From a virus, in IMG/VR virus record IMGVR_UViG_3300049216_000492, positions 1 through 49,729 of that record: a stretch of 49,729 nucleotides of DNA; one strand, given 5' to 3'. Every line of letters begins with the position of its first letter. Position 1 is the first letter of the stretch. Below the pieces are notes generated by a model. The model did no database searches, was not told where the DNA came from, and worked only from the letters and a program-made list of their open reading frames with translations. Below are positions 15,416 to 24,462 of this stretch, piece by piece. Position numbers and translations under genes: made by a program.

Positions 15416-16006
15416 ATGAAAGAAAAAATAATAGCTGCGCTATTGGCGCACGGCTATAGGGTATTTATGCGCCCTTTTGAACTCAATATCGTGGGCGTGC
15501 GCAGCAGCAGTATGGCCGCCAATACGTTCAATGACAGCATCCACGCCCTGTACAAAGACGATAAGGGCATCCTGCAAATCCATAGCTATGCCGCGACCAC
15601 AGATCCGGGGGCGTACTGGCTGAAAAACCCGTCCAACCCGCAAGGCACAGCCATACTCAAAGCCGGGCAGTACGTCAATTCGCACGTGATGGGATTGCAC
15701 CGCAATAAGTACATGGCCCTGGTACAGCATAGCCCCGTAACCGTTATACGGGACGGCAAAAGGGATGGCACACTTGATTATGGCTGCAAGGAGGATACCG
15801 GGCTTTTCGGTATCAATATCCACCGGGCGATGCAGGAGGGTACGACCACCAGCATAGATAAATTCTCCGCAGGCTGCCAGGTGTTTGCCAATGCGGGTGA
15901 CTTTAGTGCGTTCATGGCGCTATGCGAACGCCATAAAGCCCTGTACGGCAATGGCTTTACCTATACGCTGCTCAACGAAACATCCCTTGTCGACATGGTT
16001 TCCTAA
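15416..16006 (+). CDS. YkuD-like (L,D-transpeptidase-fold) cysteine protein
   Basis: 196 residues. The C-terminal half contains GINIHRAMQEG followed 17 residues after the His by DKFSAGCQVF, matching the L,D-transpeptidase pattern of His and S[HA]GC with Cys as the nucleophile. The N-terminal part (MRPFELNIVGVRSSS; LYKDDKGILQIHSYAATTDPG) is typical of phage-borne relatives whose product name is usually just hypothetical. A role in cross-bridge cleavage or wall attachment is likely. Preceded by a 58-base A-rich spacer. Confidence 0.65.
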   Translation: MKEKIIAALLAHGYRVFMRPFELNIVGVRSSSMAANTFNDSIHALYKDDKGILQIHSYAATTDPGAYWLKNPSNPQGTAILKAGQYVNSHVMGLHRNKYMALVQHSPVTVIRDGKRDGTLDYGCKEDTGLFGINIHRAMQEGTTTSIDKFSAGCQVFANAGDFSAFMALCERHKALYGNGFTYTLLNETSLVDMVS

Positions 16007-16046
16007 AACAACACGATTAACCAACCAAACTAAACCAAACGAAACA

Positions 16047-16277
16047 ATGAAAGCATTCATCCAACAGCTTTTTAAAGACAAATTGGGCAGTTACAGTATG
16101 CGGGAACTGGTGATCGCCATCTTGCTGCTGTCCCTGGTCATTAGCTGGATCGGCAGGCAGTTCTTTGGCAAAGACGTGCCGGAGTTCATGTTCTTCTCCT
16201 TCTCCAGCCTTATTGCCGCAGGGTGCTTTGGCTACACCTTTGAGAAACATGGTGTACCAGTCCCCCCGGCAGAATAA
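16047..16277 (+). CDS. Two-span membrane protein, holin-like
   Basis: 76 residues from the ATG at 16047, preceded by an AC-rich leader (CCAAACTAAACCAAACG). Two hydrophobic segments, about 21-36 (LVIAILLLSLVISWIG) and 45-64 (FMFFSFSSLIAAGCFGYTF), with a positively charged N-terminus. Size, topology and position after three wall-active genes fit a holin, but any small phage membrane protein would look the same. Confidence 0.6.
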   Translation: MKAFIQQLFKDKLGSYSMRELVIAILLLSLVISWIGRQFFGKDVPEFMFFSFSSLIAAGCFGYTFEKHGVPVPPAE

Positions 16278-16348
16278 CAACAATTTTTTAGCCAAACAAT
16301 TTTCAGTAAAAAATCATCAAACATTTTTCAACACTAAAAGCAAACAAC

Positions 16349-16999
16349 ATGAACAACTTTAAAGCATTTCTTTTCCTCGTCATCGGCCTCGTGGCAGGCA
16401 TCAATTATTCTTCCTTTATCAAGGGCAAGGCAGCGCACCAGCAGCCTACAGTAAGTAACGCACAGACGGCAGATGCGGCCAAAGCAGAAAGCATCGCCGT
16501 GGAAATGTTTTACCAGGATCAGATGGATTCATTGGCGCAGACCAATTTTTCCCTCGGCAAGCAGGTAGCCCATACCCGCTCGGAACTGCAAAAGGCAAAG
16601 CACGATAACGGGGTACTCAAAGACCTCGTGGATACGCTGATCGTCCATGCCGGGCAGGCCACCGACACCGCCACGAAGCTGGCCGATTGCGACAGTATGC
16701 AAACCACCATTGTCAGCCTGCTGTCCTCCTCCGGGCAGCAAGACAGCCTGTATGAAAGCCTGACCAATTCCTTGCAAGCAGAAGTGGCCAACAAAGACAG
16801 CCTCACAAAGGTGCAGCAGCAGGCATACTCCGCCCTACAGCTATCCTTTGACCACAGCCTGATGGAGCAGGACAGGCTTTCCCTGCAAAGCCTGCAATTG
16901 GAAAAGCAGCTCACTAAAATGAAAGCGAAAAACAAATTACTATCAGCCGGGCTGTTCATCGTGAGTGGCATCGCCACCTACAGCTTAGTCAGGCATTAA
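16349..16999 (+). CDS. Coiled-coil protein with a membrane helix at each end
   Basis: 216 residues: N-terminal helix (about 5-22, FLFLVIGLVAGINYSSF), a long Gln/Ser/Leu-rich coiled coil (about 50-190), and a C-terminal hydrophobic stretch (SAGLFIVSGIATYSLV). The arrangement is similar to spanin-like or tape-like small proteins but too long for a typical i-spanin. Unrecognised. Preceded by an A-rich leader. Confidence 0.6.
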   Translation: MNNFKAFLFLVIGLVAGINYSSFIKGKAAHQQPTVSNAQTADAAKAESIAVEMFYQDQMDSLAQTNFSLGKQVAHTRSELQKAKHDNGVLKDLVDTLIVHAGQATDTATKLADCDSMQTTIVSLLSSSGQQDSLYESLTNSLQAEVANKDSLTKVQQQAYSALQLSFDHSLMEQDRLSLQSLQLEKQLTKMKAKNKLLSAGLFIVSGIATYSLVRH

Positions 17000-17026
17000 A
17001 AGTAACAGTACGATAAAGCAAAGCCC

Positions 17027-17200
17027 ATGAAAGAAAAGACAATTATTTCCACAGCTACGCTACTCACGTCCCTTTTGGCCTATTGGTATGCCAAAGCAGC
17101 AGATAAGGATGCCGCGCCACTGGTGATGCTGGGAGGTTTTGTCGGCTCTATGATCGGGGAGGGCATAGCAGACCAGGTAAAAAAGAATACTAACGGATAA
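17027..17200 (+). CDS. Very small membrane protein, 57 residues
   Basis: ATG at 17027 to TAA at 17198-17200. The sequence begins MKEKTIISTATLLTSLLAYW and has a second glycine-rich hydrophobic stretch (LVMLGGFVGSMIGEGIA), then a Lys-rich end. It fills the space between its neighbours with the usual small gaps (27 and 10 bases). One or two membrane spans; no family recognised. Confidence 0.6.
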   Translation: MKEKTIISTATLLTSLLAYWYAKAADKDAAPLVMLGGFVGSMIGEGIADQVKKNTNG

Positions 17201-17210
17201 AAACAGACAC

Positions 17211-18038
17211 ATGAACGTACAGGTCATCAATGACGATTCGTGCATCAGCATCATCACCGAAGGTGTGCCGCTGCATATACACAAAGTACAGGTAAAGACA
17301 GTAGATACGGTGAAAAATGATACCGTGCGCATTGATATAGGCGAAGGGGCGTTGCGCCACATCTACATCAAGTTCGAAGACGTGACCGTCCCTGCCGGGC
17401 TTGCCGATGTCAACGCCCTGCGGGATGCCATAAAGGCGATGCTCGATACGGGGCAAGGCGGGAACACCAATGCGCTGGGGGCAAGCATTGACAGCGTAAA
17501 AGGCAGCGTTGATGCTTTGAAGGGCAACGTGGATGCGGTAACGCAGGCTATTGCCAATACCAGCATGTCGGAAGTCAACAACATCTATTCCGTGAAGCAA
17601 AGCGTGGATGGTTTGGGGTCACAGATCAATTCCGTGAAGCAAAGCGTGGACAGCCTCGGGCAACTGATCACCAACATCAGCCCAATACAGGGCTTGCAGA
17701 ATGTCCACGACCAGATAGCGGCAACGGGACAAAGCCAAACCACCCAACTGACCAATATGGCTGTGGTGTTGGGCGACATCAAAAGCCTGCTCAACGGCAG
17801 CAGCGATAGTTTTAAGGAGCCTGCCCGTGTGGATGAGTCTGTCCCTAATGTAGTGTATAAGGGCTATGTAGCTTCCGGGTCGCACAGCGGCAACGCTTCC
17901 GCCGACCCTATTTGGGCGATACAGCGCATCACCAGCAAGCAGGACATCATTACATACGAGTGGGCTGGCGGCAACAAGCAGTTCATCAATATGTGGGACA
18001 GCAGGTACAACCTCCCGTACATGAGTTTAGGGCAATAA
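17211..18038 (+). CDS. Putative fibre/spike protein
   Basis: 275 residues, last gene before a strong terminator. An N-terminal beta domain (about 1-60) is followed by a coiled-coil stalk with a 14-residue repeat (YSVKQSVDGLGSQIN, NSVKQSVDSLGQLI), then a C-terminal head starting near residue 212 (YKGYVASGSHS, AIQRITS, YEWAGGNKQFINMWDSRY). A tail of the type W-x-I-x-R-I ... EWA-x-G ... F-x-N-x-WD-x-R is, from memory, frequent on virion proteins of Bacteroidota phages. This is one of the better pieces of evidence that the operon is viral. The host-binding role is inferred. Confidence 0.65.
   Translation: MNVQVINDDSCISIITEGVPLHIHKVQVKTVDTVKNDTVRIDIGEGALRHIYIKFEDVTVPAGLADVNALRDAIKAMLDTGQGGNTNALGASIDSVKGSVDALKGNVDAVTQAIANTSMSEVNNIYSVKQSVDGLGSQINSVKQSVDSLGQLITNISPIQGLQNVHDQIAATGQSQTTQLTNMAVVLGDIKSLLNGSSDSFKEPARVDESVPNVVYKGYVASGSHSGNASADPIWAIQRITSKQDIITYEWAGGNKQFINMWDSRYNLPYMSLGQ
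17588..17650 (+). repeat. 42-bp period internal repeat in the fibre gene
   Basis: The 21-mer beginning TTCCGTGAAGCAAAGC occurs at 17588-17608 and 17630-17650, giving a duplicated 14-residue coiled-coil unit. Recent expansion of the stalk is likely because the DNA, not just the protein, is repeated. Confidence 0.75.
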
Positions 18039-18045
18039 TCAAGGC

Positions 18046-18077
18046 AAAAAGGTATGGTTACGGCCATACCTTTTTTT
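18046..18077 (+). terminator. Strong intrinsic terminator
   Basis: A7-bp GC-containing stem GGTATGG/CCATACC (18051-18057, 18064-18070), extended by an A5 before and T7 after, with a 6-base loop. It lies 8 bases after the fibre gene and divides the block into a structural-type and a replication-type transcript. The A-tract on the other side makes it potentially bidirectional. Confidence 0.9.
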
Positions 18078-18094
18078 AAAAACTTACAATAACT

Positions 18095-21000
18095 ATGAGC
18101 GCAGGCGCATTTGTACTGGCAGTGCAGGCAGAATTGATGATGAAACACCAGCATTCCAAAACATCTATGGAAAAGCTGGCGGCATCTTTTCACATCACCG
18201 ATAAAACGGAAGTCAAGGAACTCACGGAACTGGCCATCGTCAACAGGGCGAGAAGGATCGCCCATAGCGATAAGCCTGTAAGGGAGCAGTTTGAAGAGAT
18301 CGTGGAGCTGTACCATACACAGGTCAACCTGTCCCACCGCACCAGCCAGTCCATCTTGTTACAGCAATATTCTACCCCTGCCCCCATCGGCTATGTTGCG
18401 GGCTTGTTCTGCCAGTTGCACCAGTTGGGAAGGAGCGGCTATGCTTTTGAACCATCCGCAGGCAACGGGCTGCTCACCATAGTGGGCGACCCCAAGCGCA
18501 TCTACGTCAACGAAATAGACCAGTTGCGCAATGCCAATTTAAAAAAGCAGGATTTTGCCCAGGTGTGGAAAAGGGATGCCACCCAACCTTTTTTTGACGT
18601 TCAAAACCATTTTCCGGCTGTGCTTACCAATCCCCCCTTTGGCAGGCTGGACAAACCCGTGCTGTTTGATACATTTAAGATCACCACCCTTGAACACCTG
18701 ATGGCCCTGCGGGCGTTGGAGACAATGACCAGCGATGGTAAGGCGGCGATCATCATTGGCGGTCATACAAGGTATGACCCGAAAGGAAGGGTAGAGCGGG
18801 GCAGCAACCGTATTTTCCTCAACTACCTGTACAGCCGCTACCATGTAGTGGACATATTGCCCATTAACGGGCAAAAGCTGTACGCCAAACAGGGTACAGC
18901 CTTTGACACCCGGTTAATACTCATTGATGGCAGGAAAGCCAAGCCCGAAGGGGCAGCCCCGGTATACAACTCGGAAAGGGATGCCGTTGTCAGGACTTTC
19001 GATGAACTGTTTTCAAGGGTAGTTGCCGCCATAGGCCGCTGTGTGCTGCACGAAAAGCAACTGCCCGGCATACTGGCCTTAGAAAGGGAGGCGTTAGACC
19101 TGCAAGACCTGTTCGGCCCCGGCGGTTTAGGCGCACCCTATATACCGGCATCAGAAAGCTGCGTGGTGCTGGACACGCAAGTGCCGGATAGTATGGCCTT
19201 TGAGACACAATCCGCTATTGCCCGGATCAGGGAGGAGGTAGGCGGCGATGTGGACAACTTTGTCCGCCACAGGTTGCAGTATGCCACCCGTACCGCCTTA
19301 TGCAAGGCGTTATCGGCAGAGCAAATAGATGCGGTGGCGATGGCCATATACAACATAGAAGCCCGTGGGCAAGGGATGATCATTGGCGACCAGACAGGGA
19401 TAGGTAAAGGGCGTGTGGCCGCCTCCATTATCCGGTACGCTACCGGGCAGGGGCTGAAGCCCGTCTTCCTCACGGAAAAGGCGAACCTGTTCTCCGATAT
19501 ATACCGGGACTTGTCGGCAATAGGGTCGGGACATCTAAAGCCGTTCATTGTGAACGCACGGGAATCCAAGACCGACATAAAGGACGAAGACGGCAATGTG
19601 GTCTATACCGCCCCTACGCCAAACGAGCAGCAGGCAGTATTTAAATCAAGGGAGCTACCCGCCCACTATGATTTTGTGCTGGCTACCTATTCCCAATTCA
19701 ACAGCCCTGAAAAGAAGCCGGAAAAACCCCTGTTCCTGCGGCAAATAGCAGAGGGCAATATTTTCATCATGGATGAGGCACACAATAGTTCCGGCTCCTC
19801 CAATACAGGCAATTTCTTACAGGGGGCTGTCGGCAGTACCAAGGGCGTTATTTTCCTGTCGGCCACCTTTGCCAAGAGGCCGGACAACATGCCCATCTAC
19901 GCCATGAAAACAGCCATAGCGGATTGTAACATGAGCAAAGAGGAATTAGTGGAATCCATTACAAGGGGCGGGGTGGCCTTACAGGAAGTGCTTTCCGCAC
20001 AATTAGTGGCAGAAGGGCAAATGTTGCGCAGGGAACGCAGCTTTGAAGGGATAGAGGTGAACTACATCACCTTAGAGGATAAAGCCGAAGAGCACCGGGC
20101 GATTGCCGACAACATCACGGCGATACTTCGGGACATCATCGCCTTTCAGGCCAAGTTCGTGGACAACCTCGTGGATGAACTGGACAACATAGCTGTTGCC
20201 GAGGGCAAGGAAGTAGCGATACGGGAAGGTACATCACAGGCAGGTGTGGACAACCTGCCGTATTTCTCCAAAGTGTTCCAGGTCATCAACCAGATGTTGT
20301 TCAGCCTCAAAGCAGGATCGGTAGCGGAACGGGCCATTATGCGTTTACAGGAGGGTAAAAAGCCTGTCATCGCCTTTGCCTCTACTATGGGCAGCTTCAT
20401 AGAAACATTGGAAAATGAATTGGGTATGCCTGTGGGCGATGGCGATACGATCAATGCGGATTTCACCGAAGTGTTAAAACGGGGATTGGATGGGATATTG
20501 CGCTATACGGAAAAAGACGTGGACGGCAACCCCATCTACAAAAAGTTTGCCCTAAGCGAGCTGTCTGTGGAAGCGCAGGCAGAATATAACCGCATCAGCG
20601 AGCGCATCCGCACCGTATCAACGGGGATCACCATATCGCCCATAGATATGATCATCAGGAAAATACAGGCGGCAGGTTATTTCGTTGCCGAAGTGACAGG
20701 CAGGAAGTATGAACTACAGTTGAATGAGAAAGGGAACAAGGCGCTGGTGATGCCCCGCAAGAAGCTCAACACCAATGACGCATTCCGCAAGTTCAATAAC
20801 AACGAAGTGGATGTGCTGATGATCAACCAGTCAGGGAGTACGGGCGCATCAGCACATGCCATTCCCACCAGCAAAGTACCCGCTTCGGAAGTGAAGCAAC
20901 GGGTCATGATCGTGTTGCAGGCCGAACTGGACATCAATATCGAGGTGCAGAAGCGCGGGCGCATCAACCGTACGGGTCAGATCATTAAGCCCATTTATGA

Positions 21001-22762
21001 TTATGTCACCTCGGCCATACCTGCTGAAAAGAGGCTGATGATGATGTTGCAAAAGAAGCTGAAATCATTGGATGCCAATACGACCTCCAACCAAAAACAG
21101 TCCACCAAAATATTGGACGTGCCGGACTTTTTGAACAAGTACGGCGATAAGATCGTTAAGGAATACCTTATCGAGAACCCGGATATTAACTTGCTGCTGG
21201 ATGACCCGCTAAGGTTAACAGACAGCAAGGCGGATAGTGACGGTAGCGGCAATGCAATGGAAGATGCGGCGCATAAAGTGAGTGGCAGGGTAGCTGTGCT
21301 GTCCACGAAGATGCAGCAGGAATTTTATAACGAGGTGGCAGAGCGGTACAATGACTATGAGAGCTACCTGCGCCAGATCGGGGAGTACGACCTTGAAGTG
21401 GAGGCGATGAATTTGGATGCGGAAACCATCAGTTCACGGGTGGTGAAGATGGGCAAGGGTACAGACAGCGCATTTGGCGAGGACAGCATTTTAGAGACGG
21501 TCAGGGCCAACGTACTCAAGAAGCCATTTACCCGGATAGAACTCAATAACCTGCTCAACGAATCATTAAAGGAAAAGGATGCGGCTACCCTACAGCAGGA
21601 ATTAATTGAAGACTACCGCAAAGAAAGCGAAAGGCGGCTGGCGGAAGAAGAGCAGGAAAACAGCCTGAAGTATGAAGAACTGGTTGCAGGCATATCATCT
21701 GAGAAAAAGATCAAAAAGATCGCCAATGCCGCAGAGCGGGCAAAAGCGATAGCGGAGCGGGAAAAGGAATTGTTGACGGCAAAGCAGTCGCAGCTCAATG
21801 TACTGCGGGGCAAGTTCGCCAACAGGAAGCAGTACATAGAGAAGATTTTCAAGTTCTTTTATGCAGGCAGGAGCCTGAAATATCCCATAGAAAGTTTTGC
21901 CGGGGACACTGAGCTGATACCGGCTGTGTTTATTGGGTATGCTATAGACCGGAAGAAGAAAAACCCTTTTGCGCCCTCTTTGATCAAGCTGCGGTTCGCT
22001 ATAGCCAATAGCAGTAAATACCTGTCTATCCCGGCATCCTATTCCGAAGATGTCATGGCGATCATCGGGGCGAGTGCCGATATAGAGCAGCCGGATAAGG
22101 AGGAATTGCTATCCCTGTGGGAGGAATACACGAAGCAAAACAACGTAGACCGCAAGATCAGGCACATCATCATGGGTAACCTGTTACAGGCATTTAGTGA
22201 TTATAAGGGTAAGCTGGTGAGCTATACCACCCTTGACGGTAAGACCATCAAGGGTATCCTGATGCCTGAGAACTGGAACCCCGGCGAGCAGGTACAGGAC
22301 AAGATAGTCGTCCCCATCATCAAAGCATTGCCGGTAATCAAGTCATTGGTCAGCAATGGGTATATACTCACCAATAACGGCATCTCCATTTTTAAGCAAG
22401 GCAACAGGTTCAGGGTCATAGTCGCCGCATCAAGGGCAAAGGGTGGCGATATATACCTCGACAAACAACTGCTGGAGGTCGTGGATAACCACAACTTTGA
22501 AAAGGTGTCGGATAAGATGGTGGCCTATGTGGATGAAGCAAGTATCGGCAGGTTCATTGAAACGCTCCAAAACAACCATAGCTGCGCCGTCACTTTAAAT
22601 TCGGCGCAGTTCCGTTCGGTGGAGCAAAATGATACGAGGTACAGCAACCGAAAGAAAATAGAGCTGCCGCCGCCGCAGGAAGAAAAGGCAAGCAATGTTA
22701 TTTCGCTACTGGAACTGGAAGCTGAAGCCCTGGGCCTTGAACTTGAATTATTAGCCGCATAA
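18095..22762 (+). CDS. N6-adenine methyltransferase / Strawberry-notch helicase (DarB-like)
   Basis: 1555 residues. The N-terminal part is a DNA adenine methyltransferase: motif I EPSAGNG (119-125) and catalytic motif NPPFG (179-183). The middle is a Strawberry-notch-type SF2 helicase: Walker A-like GDQTGIGKGR (~430), DEAH box MDEAHN (~558), motif INQSGSTGASAHA and GRINRTGQ (~954). A long coiled region (~1170-1250) precedes the C-terminal domain. The combination matches phage P1 DarB, a virion-delivered antirestriction protein, and related proteins of large phages and conjugative plasmids. It may methylate or unwind element DNA. No target-recognition partner is visible. It starts 17 bases after the terminator, so its promoter must overlap that region. 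Confidence 0.9.
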   Translation: MSAGAFVLAVQAELMMKHQHSKTSMEKLAASFHITDKTEVKELTELAIVNRARRIAHSDKPVREQFEEIVELYHTQVNLSHRTSQSILLQQYSTPAPIGYVAGLFCQLHQLGRSGYAFEPSAGNGLLTIVGDPKRIYVNEIDQLRNANLKKQDFAQVWKRDATQPFFDVQNHFPAVLTNPPFGRLDKPVLFDTFKITTLEHLMALRALETMTSDGKAAIIIGGHTRYDPKGRVERGSNRIFLNYLYSRYHVVDILPINGQKLYAKQGTAFDTRLILIDGRKAKPEGAAPVYNSERDAVVRTFDELFSRVVAAIGRCVLHEKQLPGILALEREALDLQDLFGPGGLGAPYIPASESCVVLDTQVPDSMAFETQSAIARIREEVGGDVDNFVRHRLQYATRTALCKALSAEQIDAVAMAIYNIEARGQGMIIGDQTGIGKGRVAASIIRYATGQGLKPVFLTEKANLFSDIYRDLSAIGSGHLKPFIVNARESKTDIKDEDGNVVYTAPTPNEQQAVFKSRELPAHYDFVLATYSQFNSPEKKPEKPLFLRQIAEGNIFIMDEAHNSSGSSNTGNFLQGAVGSTKGVIFLSATFAKRPDNMPIYAMKTAIADCNMSKEELVESITRGGVALQEVLSAQLVAEGQMLRRERSFEGIEVNYITLEDKAEEHRAIADNITAILRDIIAFQAKFVDNLVDELDNIAVAEGKEVAIREGTSQAGVDNLPYFSKVFQVINQMLFSLKAGSVAERAIMRLQEGKKPVIAFASTMGSFIETLENELGMPVGDGDTINADFTEVLKRGLDGILRYTEKDVDGNPIYKKFALSELSVEAQAEYNRISERIRTVSTGITISPIDMIIRKIQAAGYFVAEVTGRKYELQLNEKGNKALVMPRKKLNTNDAFRKFNNNEVDVLMINQSGSTGASAHAIPTSKVPASEVKQRVMIVLQAELDINIEVQKRGRINRTGQIIKPIYDYVTSAIPAEKRLMMMLQKKLKSLDANTTSNQKQSTKILDVPDFLNKYGDKIVKEYLIENPDINLLLDDPLRLTDSKADSDGSGNAMEDAAHKVSGRVAVLSTKMQQEFYNEVAERYNDYESYLRQIGEYDLEVEAMNLDAETISSRVVKMGKGTDSAFGEDSILETVRANVLKKPFTRIELNNLLNESLKEKDAATLQQELIEDYRKESERRLAEEEQENSLKYEELVAGISSEKKIKKIANAAERAKAIAEREKELLTAKQSQLNVLRGKFANRKQYIEKIFKFFYAGRSLKYPIESFAGDTELIPAVFIGYAIDRKKKNPFAPSLIKLRFAIANSSKYLSIPASYSEDVMAIIGASADIEQPDKEELLSLWEEYTKQNNVDRKIRHIIMGNLLQAFSDYKGKLVSYTTLDGKTIKGILMPENWNPGEQVQDKIVVPIIKALPVIKSLVSNGYILTNNGISIFKQGNRFRVIVAASRAKGGDIYLDKQLLEVVDNHNFEKVSDKMVAYVDEASIGRFIETLQNNHSCAVTLNSAQFRSVEQNDTRYSNRKKIELPPPQEEKASNVISLLELEAEALGLELELLAA

Positions 22763-22772
22763 AACAAAGGAT

Positions 22773-24254
22773 ATGATAACGATCAACAATTACCACGATA
22801 TAGTTAAGTCTGTAAACTTTGCCAGCCTGCCTGAAGCCTTGCGTAAAGGGCATGAATTTGTACGAAAAGTAACCAATAATGGCGCAAGTTGGGATAACTA
22901 TAACTCCAGCACGACCATCAAGAAAACGGTGGACACCTATTTTGAAAAGCTGGACGAGTTCGTAGACAAAGACAAGAAGGTCACGGCGAAAAGCGTTGCG
23001 CAGAAAAAACAGCAGCAAAGCGACCATGAAGTCATAGAAGAAGCCAAACGCAGGCAAGGGATAAAACCTGCGCATAAGTCAAAGCAGGGGCAGGCGCATG
23101 TACAAAAAAATACGCCACACTTAGTGGAGCGCATACCGGATGAAGTGCGCTTCATTAAAAGGTTTGTACACTTTGATGGCAAGACGAAGACGAAGGAGGA
23201 GCTGCTGCGGTTTATCAACAGCTTGCAAAAAGCCATCCTTGAAAAGAAAATACGCAAGACATCGGTATATGCCGAGGAGATCAGGTATATCCAACGCAAG
23301 CTGATAGACACGTATAATTCGATGGGGGCAAAGATAGCCCTGGAACTAAAGCCGGAGACCGTAGAGAAATTACAGTACATAGCTGTCAGCGAAAAGATAA
23401 TGCCTGCCGTAAGTTTTATCAAGCGGTATATTAATCTCAATGGTAAAACGGGTGTGAAGGACAAAGCGAAGGTATTGCTTGGGCAGATCAACCGTGCTGT
23501 AGAGAAAGGGCAGATCACGGACAGCGATCCCTACATTGTGGAAATACACGACATAAAAAAACACCTCGAACAGCTATTGTCGGATAAAAACGTCAAAGTG
23601 CTGCAAATTGAGCAAAACTCCCTTAATGGGTTGAGCGGTATTGTCAACGGTTGCGGCTGCCAGCACCTGAGTGGTATAGGTGATGCCGACACGGAAAGCG
23701 ATCCGGTCATTATGAACAGCATGGACTTTGCCGATATGCGCTTCCGCACACTTGGCTTTAAGGGCAAGTGGCTACAGCTTATTGGCGACCCCTCCACTAA
23801 CTTCACAGTAATGGTCTTCGGCAAGCCGAAGATGGGCAAGTCCTACCTGTGCGTGGATTTAGCTGGCTACCTCGCAAGAAATCATGGCAAGGTACTGTAT
23901 GTGGCACGGGAAGAAGGGTTGGACAAGACGTTGCAGGACAAACTCAACGATAAGGACGTGAAGCACCCTAACCTGTATATGGCTTCTACCTTGCCCGCCA
24001 GTCTTGCGCCTTATGACTTCGTGTTTTTTGATAGTGTGAACAAACTGGGGCTGACCCCAGAAGATTTGAACAGGCTAAAAGCGATGTACCCGGACAAGTC
24101 ATTTGTATATATTTTCCAGACCACCAAAGATGGTAAATTCAGGGGTGCAAACACGTTCCAGCATGATGTGGACAGCGTGGTCGAAGTACCGGAAAGGGGT
24201 AAGGCCGTACAGTACGGAAGATTTAACCAGGGAGGGGAAATTCAGATATTTTAG
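22773..24254 (+). CDS. RadA/RecA-like ATPase with duplicated N-terminal domain
   Basis: 493 residues. The C-terminal third is a RecA-fold ATPase: Walker A GKPKMGKS (~349), YVAREEGL resembling the RadA YVSGEES block, Walker B-like YDFVFFDSVNKL, and a sensor region QTTKDGKFRGANTFQHDVD reminiscent of the RadA/Sms H...VD motif. The N-terminal part has two copies of a ~65-residue helical unit (FIKRFVHFDGKTKTK...; FIKRYINLNGKTGVK...). It is the last gene of the block, 10 bases after the methyltransferase-helicase, with a terminator 39 bases downstream. Likely a recombination, replication or DNA-handling ATPase; I see no FtsK/HerA-type packaging signature. Confidence 0.8.
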   Translation: MITINNYHDIVKSVNFASLPEALRKGHEFVRKVTNNGASWDNYNSSTTIKKTVDTYFEKLDEFVDKDKKVTAKSVAQKKQQQSDHEVIEEAKRRQGIKPAHKSKQGQAHVQKNTPHLVERIPDEVRFIKRFVHFDGKTKTKEELLRFINSLQKAILEKKIRKTSVYAEEIRYIQRKLIDTYNSMGAKIALELKPETVEKLQYIAVSEKIMPAVSFIKRYINLNGKTGVKDKAKVLLGQINRAVEKGQITDSDPYIVEIHDIKKHLEQLLSDKNVKVLQIEQNSLNGLSGIVNGCGCQHLSGIGDADTESDPVIMNSMDFADMRFRTLGFKGKWLQLIGDPSTNFTVMVFGKPKMGKSYLCVDLAGYLARNHGKVLYVAREEGLDKTLQDKLNDKDVKHPNLYMASTLPASLAPYDFVFFDSVNKLGLTPEDLNRLKAMYPDKSFVYIFQTTKDGKFRGANTFQHDVDSVVEVPERGKAVQYGRFNQGGEIQIF

Positions 24255-24292
24255 TACATTTATACGGTTTGAGAAATGTTTCATTTCGCTTT

Positions 24293-24320
24293 AGCCGGCC
24301 TTTTTAGGCTGGCTTTTTTT
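24293..24320 (+). terminator. Intrinsic terminator ending the left block
   Basis: Stem AGCCGGCCT (24293-24301) pairs with AGGCTGGCT (24306-24314), with one G-T pair, loop TTTT, followed by six T. It closes the G+C-richer plus-strand block; the base composition becomes A+T-richer afterwards. Confidence 0.9.
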
Positions 24321-24462
24321 ATTCGCAAAAGTGAAGAACATATTCTTGCAGCGCATTTGTATCATTAAGACCCGCCTGACATATCGCACTCATGCCTGTA
24401 ATTTAATTGATGGCTGCTTCCTATTACTATGAAACCTCCGACACTTTTATTACTTTAGCTTT

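Noticed and set aside
22773-24254. Genome-packaging ATPase
   Set aside because: Motifs fit RadA/RecA better than FtsK/HerA or A32; packaging cannot be claimed.
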